Assembly (NCBI RefSeq): GCF_014805625.2
Contig: NW_023998416.1
Span: 16,574,401-16,638,400 of the forward strand
DNA: 64,000 nt
Direction of reading: 5' to 3'
DNA from: Glossina fuscipes
Taxonomy: Eukaryota > Arthropoda > Insecta > Diptera > Glossinidae
Shown in pieces: positions 40,582 through 50,329 of the stretch (its first letter is position 1; each line of letters opens with the position of its first letter). The notes under the pieces were generated by a model. The model had not been told where the DNA came from, ran no database searches, and saw nothing but the letters and a program-made list of their open reading frames with translations. Made by a program: the position numbers and the translations under genes.

Positions 40582-43500
40582 TTAGCGTATAGGTGGTAAT
40601 ACGTTAGCTGGAAACTGATTTGTATAGTTACCAGAAGGATCATAAAAGCACACAACATATGTGCTGTTGCCTCTATATAAATGAAAGAAAGAGAAGAAAA
40701 ATTATGTCTGTAGATTTTTCGTTTCTTTCAAAACTTACGAAACATGTTTAGCTGCTCCTAATTCTTTACAATCCTTCCAAACGACTTGCGTAAACTGGCC
40801 GGTATTGCCAGAAAATCCTGGCTTTTTAAAATTGTAATTTTTGATTTGCTCATACCACGAAGTGACCACCTGTTCGGCAGTTGCTTTTCCGCCGGTCATA
40901 CAATAAATATTTTCGCCATAATCAGAATTACGATTCTTGCAACTGTTTGTTCTGGCCAAGGTCTTAAATTTCAATAAAAAACATATTTACAAATCATAAA
41001 ATAAAGTAAACTTATGAGAACATTATAGTGGGACGAAACGCAGCGTTAAATACCCTACACTATTTCGCTTAATGTTATCCATAGTTATCTATATAACGGC
41101 TTGCCAAAATAAGGCTTTCTATGTGGAATGATAGAAGAAGTGATCGGAACCGAGTCATCTTCAATAACGTTCTTTCTTCGGCCAAAACATGTCGGTCAAA
41201 GAATGTCAACCAACCTCCTGTTTACCAAGTTGTTTACGTTCTGAATGAAGTTTATTTTGATAAAACAAATACATTTCAAAAATTGCGAGCTGTAAGCTGA
41301 ACACCACAGGAAAACAAGACAGACAGACGGTCAATAAAGTTTTGATCGGTTGTGATTCTTGGTCGGATGGTTAAAGCGAATTTGAAGCTGATCTTCACCA
41401 AAATATCTTAAGCTTTTGGGTAGTTTTTTGCTTTTTTTCAATAGGCACGTGACAAAGATGTTCCGCACGGAAATTTTAAAAGTGATTGTCTTTTCAGACG
41501 CAGCCGTGTCAAAAGTTACTTTTACTCAAGTTTTTAAAATAAATGTTGTAACATTTTCGACTTTATTGATGTAAGGCGATGATCTTGATGTCAGTCCTTC
41601 TTAAAATTTAACATGTTGTCGCGAGGACATGGGCACAGACACGGACATGCGAAAACCAGTCTAATAGTACCAAAGTAATCGCGAGATTTTCTGGGGGTTA
41701 AAGAGAAAATTCGAAGCTGTACCGTTGCCCACTCCGCAGCGTAAGCGGTCAGCTTTTTGTTCAATTTTAAAGGGGGGACGCCATGTAATGCTCTGTATTT
41801 ATTGTGAACTTTTAGACATTGCTCCTCAAATTGTGAAGCTTCTCGCGCTATATCTTCTGGTTTCTTTATAGGCTGCTCTTCTTTTAAAATTGTACCACCC
41901 ACTTGTGGGACATTTTCGGCAAAATGATCAATAACGTTACCATGTGGTTCATAATTGCAGACGACAACAGTCGTACGATCCCTAAACAGGAGAAAAAAGA
42001 TTATTTAGCTTTTTTCATTCATTTTTATGGGTTGTTGGTATAAGATTTACTTGGTAGCTCTTCCAACACCTAGCTGTTTAGTTTTCTTCCAAACTACTTG
42101 AGTAAAGTGGCCGGTGCTCGAATGAAATCCAGGTTTTTTGTAATTATACATTGAAATTTCATCATACCAAGCTTTAACTGCATCTTCAGGCGTCGGTGTA
42201 AATGAGCCGCTCATGTAGTAAAGGTTTTCACCATAACGGTTGTTAGTACGATGTTCAAATTTATCCGTTCGGGCTAAATGCTGAGATCAAGAGATTAATG
42301 AAACAGCAAAGGAGAAAAAAAAACAAAATCACACTGGCAAAGCTTTTACCTCAGCCCACTCTGTAGCATAAGTATTTAGTTCTTTGTTTAACACTAAGGG
42401 AGGGCAACCATGCATATCCCGATATTTATTATGACTTTTCAGACATTCGTCTTCAAAAGAGTCTGCCGGTATTGCTGCCGGAGGCTCTGCCGGTTTCTCT
42501 TCTTTAGCAAGCACCTCTTCTTCTATACTTGTCTCGCTTGGCGTCTTTATACCGTATTCTAATTTTGTTTTTAATGGTGGGACATTCTCCTTAAATCTTC
42601 CCATAACATTACCATGCGGGTGATAACTGCATATAAGAATTGTTGTAGCTCCTCTATATATATATATATATATATATAAAATAAATATCTAAATGATTAA
42701 GTATTCTTTTTTAAAGAGTCTTTACAGTTATTTTACACTTTTTCAATGCCCACGCCCAATTCCTTGGTGCCTTTCCACATTAGCTGCGTAAAATTGCCGG
42801 TATCCGGAGTAAAAGTCGGATTGTTGAAATCGAATTGATCGATTTCTTCATACCAATCTTTAATCACTTCTTCCGCGCTGGGGTCGTAATTAGTAGCCAT
42901 GAAAAGATTTTGACCGTACTTATCATTCGGACGATGTTCTAAAGTGCCAATTTTAGCTAAATGCTGTTAGCGTATATAGGGCGAAAAAATAAAAAGTATA
43001 TTGATTTATCTAGTGAAAAAAATCGTATAAATAAATTAGTCCTCTTATATAATGTTATATGAAAAAAATTGGAGTAATAAGTTGTTCCAACTGCGTTTGC
43101 GATGTTAGTTAATAATTCTTGTTTCGGAATGATTGACAATTAAAATATTCTCCTTCTCTCATAAAAGAAGATATCGGAAATATTTTTTTAAAAGAGTAAG
43201 CTATAGAAAAGGCAGAAAGGAATAGATCCAATATAGGATTTATATGAGACAAGATTTTTAAGCTTTTATTAACAAGACAGAATGCTTAAAACTATTTTCT
43301 ACATTCCGCAAATGAGATCTGCCTGAAAATGGGTTAGTTTTAAAGTGAAGAAGGGAGACACCGTGACTTAGTGGATTAATTTTTGCTAATAATAGTCAAA
43401 TGAAAGAACTTGGAGAGTAGAATGCGCCGAATATAACTCGACTTGTTTTTTGTCCGTAAGGCAAGAAAGGCAAGCTGCATGACATGTAACTTGTACACTC

Positions 43501-45439
43501 CCGACATTAGATTATTATATATATATTTATATATATATATATATGTACATATATATAAATATATTTATATATATATATATATATATACAGATATATAAAT
43601 ATATAGATTTTGTGAGTACTCGTTTTATTTTTTTTTAAGACATTCTCTTAAGGACTATTGGAAATAGGATCGTAAAAGTCTTCCTTGAATTATTGATTGA
43701 TTTTATTAACTTCTTACCTGTGCCCACTCGGTGGCGTGCTTATTCAGTTGTGCACTTAATATAAGAGGAGGGCAGCCATGTTTTATACGATATTTATTGT
43801 GTACTTCAAGACAGGCATTCGCAAATTCATCTCGATAAACTTGAGCTTTTGCATCAGTTATAGTTTTATCTGTCAACTGCGGTACAGCTTTTATCGGCAA
43901 AACCTGGGCACCGAAATTTCCGATGACATTACCAGCTGGATGGTAGTTGCATACGATGTAAGTGTGATTATTACTACAGTTGAATACATTTCAAGATGAA
44001 AAAACTTTTATAGTACAGTATTTGTGAGTATACGTACGCTATTTGAATACCAACTCCAAGATATTTAGTGTCTTTCCATATAATTTGTGTAAAATGGCTG
44101 TTTGAATCGTGGAAAGCAGGTTTGGAAAAATCGTAGCTTTCACCTTCATTGTACCAATTTTTTATCACATCTTCAGCTGTAAATATGGTACCCTTGCCAC
44201 GGAATAGATTCTCACCATACGAAAAATGTTTATGATTATCTAGAGTTTCGATCTCAGCCAAATGCTAAATAAAATATCAATGAAATTTCTCTAGAATTCG
44301 TATTTAATTTTTTAACTCACCCCAGCCCATTCTTGGGCGATTCTGCATAAAGGTTTTTTTAGCACTAGGGGCTGAACACCGTGATGTTCTCTGTATTTAT
44401 TGTGTTCACGCAAGCATTGTTCCTGAAATTGTACAATTTCATCAGCAGTCAGAGCCTTTTCTTTGTCCCTCTTTTCTTTTAGAGCAAAACCCCATTCTTG
44501 TTTCTCCTCAGGGGGGATGAAGGGTGTTATAGGTCTCGAAGGAGTGCTGGGTGTATAAGCCCTCGGAGTTTCAGCCCTTAGTGGTGTATGGGGTGTGCGA
44601 GGTGAAACAGCATCATATCTCAAGGGTGAAGCTTCCCTTAGAGCTGAGTGAGGGGTGCGAGTTCGCGGGGTTTCACCTCTCGAGGGACTTCCATGTCTTA
44701 CAGGTGTACGAGGTGGCGGAGATGCGTATCTTGTGGGAGATTCAGCTCCTAGTGGTGTAGGGAGTGCGCGAGGTGAAACAGCGTCGTATCTTAAGGGTGA
44801 CGCTTCCCTTCGAGCTGAGTGAGGGGTGCGAGTTCGCGGGGTTTCACCTCTCGAGGGACTTCCATGTCTTACAGGTGTACGAGGTGGCGGAGATGCGTAT
44901 CTCATGGGAGATTCAGCTCTTACAGGCGCAGCAGGAGTGCGAGTTCTCGGTGTTTCAGTTCTCAAGGGAGTTTCTGGTCTTAGGGGTGTGGTAGGTGCAC
45001 GCTGCGTTTGAATATCATATCTTGAGGGAGATTCATCTCTTGGGGTGCGCGTTCTTGGAGTGTCAGCTTTCAATGGAGTCCAACGTGGTGGAGGGGATTC
45101 AGCTCTTAAAGGGGTGCGAGTTCTTTCATCTCTTGCTGGCGAAGGAGGGGTCTGGGTTCTTGGGGTGCGTTCGTATCTCGCATCATCGTAATCATCTCTC
45201 CAATGTCTCGGTGTGTCATACACACCGCCATATTCATCTCTCCTCGGCCTGGGAGTGCCATATTCATCTCTCCGAGGGGTTGGAGTATCATACCGGTCGC
45301 GAGTGTCATACCTGGAGGGAGTCGCATTTCTTGGATCATCATAGTAGTCATCTCTCCGGGGTCTTGAAGGCGCAGGTCTATATTCTGTGTCGCTGTCTGC
45401 GTCTTGTTTTTTCTTCTTCCCAAAGCACCTCTCATACAT
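40582..45439 (-). CDS. Gene B: four-CAP-domain GAPR-1-like protein with Arg/Pro-rich head, 9 exons
   Basis: Exons (high to low): 45439-44321, 44264-44038, 43973-43718, 42963-42737, 42653-42350, 42280-42051, 41981-41723, 40962-40739, 40672-40582. All join in frame to TAA, giving 978 residues. Residues 1-329 are highly charged and disordered: RRDE/RYDTP units, then many R-TP and SP motifs, including a 57-residue tandem duplication. CAP domains lie at about 337-475, 498-640, 675-815 and 836-978. CAP3 keeps both His and both Glu of the CAP pocket. CAP1 has the first His shifted (LDNHKH for LEHxxH). CAP2 has GQN and GNFT. CAP4 has lost three of the four (CKN, WYEQ, GQFT). There is no signal peptide. 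The gene is a head-to-tail paralogue of gene A, 3.7 kb away, with matching exon lengths, intron phases and linkers. The many Thr-Pro and Ser-Pro sites could be substrates of proline-directed kinases, which is inference only. Confidence 0.88.
41025..41345 (+). repeat. Dispersed repeat family 1 copy inside gene B intron 7
   Basis: Opens with TTATAGTGGGACGAAACGC and TTAAATACCCTACAC, and contains TTCAATAACGTTCTTTC, TTGCGAGCTGTAAGCTGAAC and AAGACAGACAGACGG. It is 3'-truncated. Confidence 0.55.
42655..42678. repeat. (TA)12 microsatellite abutting the gene B exon 5 acceptor
   Basis: A 24-bp TA run lies inside gene B intron 4 and runs directly into the splice acceptor. The AG of exon 5 is formed at the edge of the repeat, so the usual pyrimidine tract is replaced by TA repeats. 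Confidence 0.9.
43255..43450 (+). repeat. Dispersed repeat family 2 fragment in gene B intron 3
   Basis: Contains AACTATTTTCTACATTCCGC, GAGATCTGCCTGAAAATG, GGGAGACACCGTGACTTAGT and the end CGAATATAACTCGACTTGT. Only the 3' third is present. Confidence 0.5.
43510..43610. repeat. AT-rich microsatellite in gene B intron 3
   Basis: About 100 bp of almost pure TA with interspersed ATTTATA and TACAT steps. It lies just upstream of the exon 3 donor side of the long intron. Confidence 0.85.
44604..44945 (-). repeat. 171-bp in-frame tandem duplication in gene B exon 1
   Basis: Two adjacent units, 44604-44774 and 44775-44945, are nearly identical in DNA. Each encodes 57 residues rich in Arg, Pro, Ser and Thr, with R-TP, SP and PPPRTP motifs. 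The period is a multiple of three, so the frame is kept. High nucleotide identity with few silent changes suggests a recent duplication or ongoing slippage or conversion. Outside these units exon 1 carries shorter, more diverged copies of the same R-E-S/T-P pattern (44950-45180) and, near the N-terminus, RDEYG/RYDTP units (45200-45340). Confidence 0.9.
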
Positions 45440-45515
45440 AGCGATTCAAATTTTGCCAACAAAAAATCCAAACCAAAGCGAAACGGAATAATTTTGTATT
45501 TTTCTAATTTTGTGA
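45440..45515 (-). promoter_or_regulatory. Leader of gene B, similar to that of gene A
   Basis: On the minus strand this holds AATTAGAAAAATACAAAA, a CCGTTTCG patch and GGCAAAAT shortly before the ATG. The same blocks occur in the same order upstream of gene A. This looks like a retained 5' UTR or core promoter from the duplication. Confidence 0.5.
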
Positions 45516-45572
45516 GTATAATTGTTATTTTTTACGTAAACAAACTAAAGAGAGAACATGATTTGACGTGCC

Positions 45573-45581
45573 TTTTTTATA
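45573..45581 (-). promoter_or_regulatory. Candidate TATA box of gene B
   Basis: TATAAAAAA on the minus strand, about 134 bp upstream of the ATG. An initiator-like TTTAGTTTG (45548-45541) lies about 35 bp further on. Sequence-only prediction. Confidence 0.4.
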
Positions 45582-46850
45582 GCCACCACAAGGTGTACAG
45601 TAGACTTGCTAAACATTTATAAGATTTAGAAACGTGCATTGCAAGCTTCATCAAGTAACACTGTGATGAGACGACTGTAAAATTTTTTATTTTAATCAGG
45701 GGCTTAGCAAATAAGCATTGTTTCTTTTCTTAGCCTGGCAATACTTGATATGTTCAATAGTTAATCGGGTGCGGTCATTTAGTTTGATCTAAAAAATCAA
45801 TTCTTCGATAAGAACGCTGCGTCACTAACCATAAGTCAGACTTGTGCAAATCAGCTAAGCCGTAAATACCAATTATGAGTTATGTCTAGTTAAAAAATCT
45901 CATAGAACTTAAGCAGTGCGAGAATGTGCATTGCGATTCGAAAACCAAGGATTTGTCCATAACCCTTGTGAATAAATCCACTCAAGCGACGCATGACGGC
46001 CAAATAGTGCTTCTCATTAATAGTTTGATCCGATGCCACGAATGTGTGCACTGACTACCAATCCCTTTGCTGGAAAAACTTGTTTTCAAGTGCTTCATTG
46101 TTATTTTCACCAAGATAAGTTCAAAAACCGTCAAGATTGCGTCCACGGAAACGCCAAATGTTGCAGTATCAACTTTGCAAATTCAACCGATTTTCTAAAA
46201 TACTATCTTATACTGTATTATAAAATAGTATCAAACCTCTAAAGCGGCCTAAAAAGATCTGTTGCATTCATCCATGCCCGTAGCCGTCCAGTTATAGGAT
46301 TCTTATGTATCCCGCCATCTTCTTAGGCTGGGAGTGCCATAGGGTGTTCGGGTTTACGAAATGTCTGCCAAACATTTGACTCAGCAGACGGCTGCTCAGT
46401 CACACGGGATGAGATGTTTCCACCCCGTGACCCGTTTAGAAGCCAATTACTAGACATATGTAGTTTTTCCTAGTACCAAGAGCTTGCGTGCTATGTTAGA
46501 AGATTTAACAAGCTCTTAATAAGCCGTTACTCTACATTACGGCTACGCAGTCACCCCTCTCATTGAACTTTGCTAGCCCATACAGGGTTTGAAAGCACTC
46601 TAAGATAAGCTTAGTATGTGGTGTAAATATGGTCATTAATTTGCGCAGTTTCTTCAGAAGTGCGCCTGAAACATACAAAAAATTATTTGAAATATATGTC
46701 CTGTTCGATATATGCTCGACATATCAAATCTGGTAGCGATTAGTAAAATATTTGGTCGAAGACGTCTTTGCGGTTTTTGGCCCCGCATAATAAAAGTCTG
46801 TCTGCATTTTAATTGAAAAATCTTTCATCGTAGATGTCAAGTTCTAAATA

Positions 46851-46887
46851 CTAAGTACTAAATGCTAAGTACTAAATGCTAAGTACT
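46851..46887. repeat. 14-bp tandem repeat
   Basis: CTAAGTACTAAATG occurs about 2.6 times without a mismatch, preceded by a diverged unit. Confidence 0.85.
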
Positions 46888-47830
46888 TGCAGGTTATTTT
46901 TGAAATTTAAACCATAAAATATGGTAGATTTTTATTTTAATGCAGCGTAAATAAAATTCCCGTTTCTTATGCTAAACTAAAGATAAAATGCATATTTGAC
47001 ATGAAATATTTCAACATATGTTTGTGCAATTTTGAGCCAAAGTTGTCGCTTACTTTCCAGTCAGTGATTCGTATAAAATAATCTCATAACAATAATTTCC
47101 CTTGCATTTTGTAAATGATGATTATAGCCCTCATCAGAAACGTCATCTTCATCATCGTTATCCCCCAGTGAACATTACGTGTTGATATTATCACTGTGTT
47201 TGTGTTGGTTAGTTTTGTTTACATTACCGCAGAGATGTTTCTTTTTGTACCATTTACAAAGTCAATTTCCGGTGGAATGAGTGCATTGCTTAGTGGGTTT
47301 CTATTATTTTTGTCGTGCACACGTTTAAATACCACAGTAACGACAACAACAAAAAAAAAAAACAACAAACAAAGCAACAACAATAACGACATCCTTGTTA
47401 AGTAAGCATTTTAGGGCATATTTTATAAAACAAAATGAAAGATATTTCACTGTGAACTGATCGTTCAACGATCGTTTTTCCCCATAACTAACCGCAGGGA
47501 ATTCGCTTACGATAGAGATCATGTGATTGGCGATGTTTCGGGTAAACTTTTGATCTGATCTGGATTTGTAATAAAGTAAAGATTGTTAAAAACAAATGTA
47601 ATGCTAAAAATGATATTTTTAAACTGCATCTTGAGAAAATTCAGGCCAAAAGGAAATTCATCGGCAAACTAGTGCCTTAACGAAATTTATTTATTAAGCC
47701 TTAACCCGACAACAAAAGCAGCTGCTGCATCGTATCGGCTGAACTTATTATCATTATTATTATTAATTTCGCCAGAAAAATAAATTCTAAGATTAAACTC
47801 TTAAAAGCACTAGCATCTAAGGCTATCGGC

Positions 47831-47955
47831 TTTTTTTTTTTTTTTTACTAAAAACTCTACCGCACTTGAGATTCGAACCCACGACCATTGCCTTGCTAGT
47901 CGAAATTCCTCGCCTCCGGCTACTTAGGCGGATCGGCTGACCTTAACATTGAGGC
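47831..47955 (-). mobile_element. tRNA-derived SINE-like element
   Basis: On the minus strand a B-box-like GGTTCGAATCTC (47879-47868) follows, by about 45 nt, an A-box-like TAGCCGGAGGCG. The unit then ends in a 16-nt A run (complement of 47831-47846). Pol III internal promoter plus A-tail is the arrangement of tRNA-derived SINEs. The body does not fold into a full cloverleaf by eye. A much weaker relative of the B-box side may lie near 56020-56060. Confidence 0.45.
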
Positions 47956-48364
47956 TAAGAGACAAAAATGAAAAAATGTTCTCATTTTAAAAGTATTAGT
48001 AATCGAAACCAACTCTAAAAAAAATTGTTTAGATGACTTATAATTGTTATTAAAAGCTTTAGAAGAAGAAGAAAAACGTATGCACAAAACAGAGCTCCGT
48101 GACTGGAAATTCGAGAAAATAGATGCAACTATCCTCGCTTCTGGGTAACAAGGAAAAATTATAGCTTTGACTTTGCTAAAATGTAATATATACGTCTCGC
48201 TAGTCTCTCGGTAGCGCTCTTACGCCTTAATATTTCTTAAAAAATCAACTAATCAGTTGACTTTAGTATTTCGTAAACATTTTTCGCCGCTATGTTATGC
48301 ATTCAACATTTTCATCAGAGAGCTTTCTCACTTGTGTGCCCATATAAACAACGGATCGTAAAAC

Positions 48365-49160
48365 AAGCACAAAAATTATATTCGAGCAAGGTCGAACATT
48401 AAATGTCATATACCATATTGCGTAATTGAATACCTTTGTTATTTTCGTAATAACTTGTCGAAAATAGTATCTTTTACCCAAGTAAAGAGATGGCCCTTGC
48501 AATAGTGTTGGTTCAAAAGGTGGATAAACACTAAAGTGGCAGCAATATTAATACCCTACAACCGTATCTGCTTCCCATAAGGGGATTCTTCTCTTGAGAG
48601 GGATATAATAAGGGAGCGAATTAATTTTCTAATTTGAATTTTCCGAAATTTTATTATTCTTCATAATTTTCCTTATAATGTATGCAAAATTATTTTTTTT
48701 TTTAATTTTAATTTATATATTATAAATTTGTTGCCTTGTAACAGCTCATTTTCCATGAGAACCCTTATAAGAGGTGGTTCCTGGTAGAGCTGGTTGAAAG
48801 ATAACACAATTATTTTTTATATCAATTTACTACTGCTGACCAGTTTTCAAGTTTTCCACATCAATTGTTCCACAGCATTTTTTTTTCATATAATTGTTTT
48901 GCCATATTAGAGGCCGTAATAGACATCCCCATTTTTAAGAGAATTCATTCTCTGCTAATAATTTGCCAATGACATCAACACATTTCAACCAATATTCAAC
49001 CTAAGATCAGACAAACAAACGGATAGACAAGTTTCTATCGGTAAGGTTTTCAATGATGCGGTACAATAAAAGTTGTGTCTATCTTAAGCGCTTCTGAATG
49101 TAATATACATCTGTGCAAACTTAATATGCAGTGTATCACAAGTGGTGTAAAGTATGAAAA
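48365..49160 (+). repeat. Dispersed repeat family 1 copy
   Basis: Opens with TTATATTCGAGCAAGGTCGA and ACATTAAATG. Later segments are AACCTAAGATCAGACAAAC, GCGGTACAATAAAAGTTG, TTAAGCGCTTCTGAATG and the close CACAAGTGGTGTAAAGTATG. Confidence 0.5.
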
Positions 49161-50329
49161 GCTAAAAAAAAGTATCCAGTTTTGCTTAATTTTTGCATTA
49201 AATGATTCTCTTTAGCGTGTCAGAATATTTTCGAATGTTAAACGTTTTCGAATTCATTCGTGTTTCAATTTTGTACGGAATTTAAATTAAACATTCATCA
49301 GTCAACTGTCATTTAGATTTGCATCAATTTTATATTTTTGCATAGGTGAAAATATCGAAAAGGCAACGAAATAAATCAATGCTAAACGGTTACGATATGG
49401 AAAACATAAACAATCCGCACAGACGAACGCGTACACGTAGGTTATACTATATAACTATAACGTAACATAGCAACACAAATGTTTTTATGTGTAAGAATGT
49501 AGTTTTAAAGACGCGTTTCATGCATACAACAATGTTTAACATCATTAGTGGACCGGTAGGAGATACGTTTCGCATTGGATATAACGCATTTGAAATTACG
49601 TACAAAATTTAGCTGTCACCCATACATCATCAATGGCAATTCTAAACAGATGCACACATTCAATCGATTTGATTTGTAACAAATTTGCAATATCTATTCA
49701 CACATTAAGTGACAGCGAAACACGATAAATGACATCAATCCGGGCGTAAGTCCTTAATGATGTGCACGCACGTAAATGTGCACATATGGAAATCAACGTT
49801 CATAGGCATTTACGCTACGTTATCCTTATGAACCTATGATGCTATTCAACTTATGAATCCATTCACGGACGTTGAGCAAAAATTACTCTTAATATAATCG
49901 TTGAAAATACAAAGCACAGCTTGCTTGTGGCTGCAATTTCACAAGAAATTATTTACAGGTGAGTGCTGGTGTTACTAAGAGAGTATTTAAAAAAAGAATA
50001 AATTAAAAAAAATTTGTTTATTGAAGGTTTCTCTTAAACACTTTTCTGTAATCTTTTTTCTTCTTCTTCTTCTTCTATTCAGCAAATCAACAACCGAAAA
50101 TTCGCTGTGATGTATAAAAATGACCCAATGTGAATACAAAGTTCCTTCTTTAAGCTTAAATAAAGTTAGCCCTAGTTTTGATAAATAATTATTTTTATTT
50201 GATTACTTTATTTTTTCTTCGTATTTCGAAATTAAATTATATTTGATTAATGTTTGTTGATTTTGCCTGTTAAACGTCCGCCACGTTTTTTTTTCATTTT
50301 TATTAATATTCCATACCACCCGTCGGTCA

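Noticed and set aside
30871..45439. Secreted antigen-5 or venom-allergen interpretation of the CAP genes
   Set aside because: No signal peptide or antigen-5 cysteine pattern is visible. The GAPR-1-like helix and tail motifs and the multi-domain chain fit an intracellular protein better.
44551..45471. Several long open frames opposite to or overlapping gene B exon 1
   Set aside because: They are shadows of the repetitive, GC-richer coding exon. Only the minus-strand frame ending in a CAP N-terminus splices on correctly.
47831..47955. Functional tRNA gene
   Set aside because: A B-box match is present but no complete cloverleaf or acceptor stem could be drawn, and an A-tail follows. SINE-like is the better reading.
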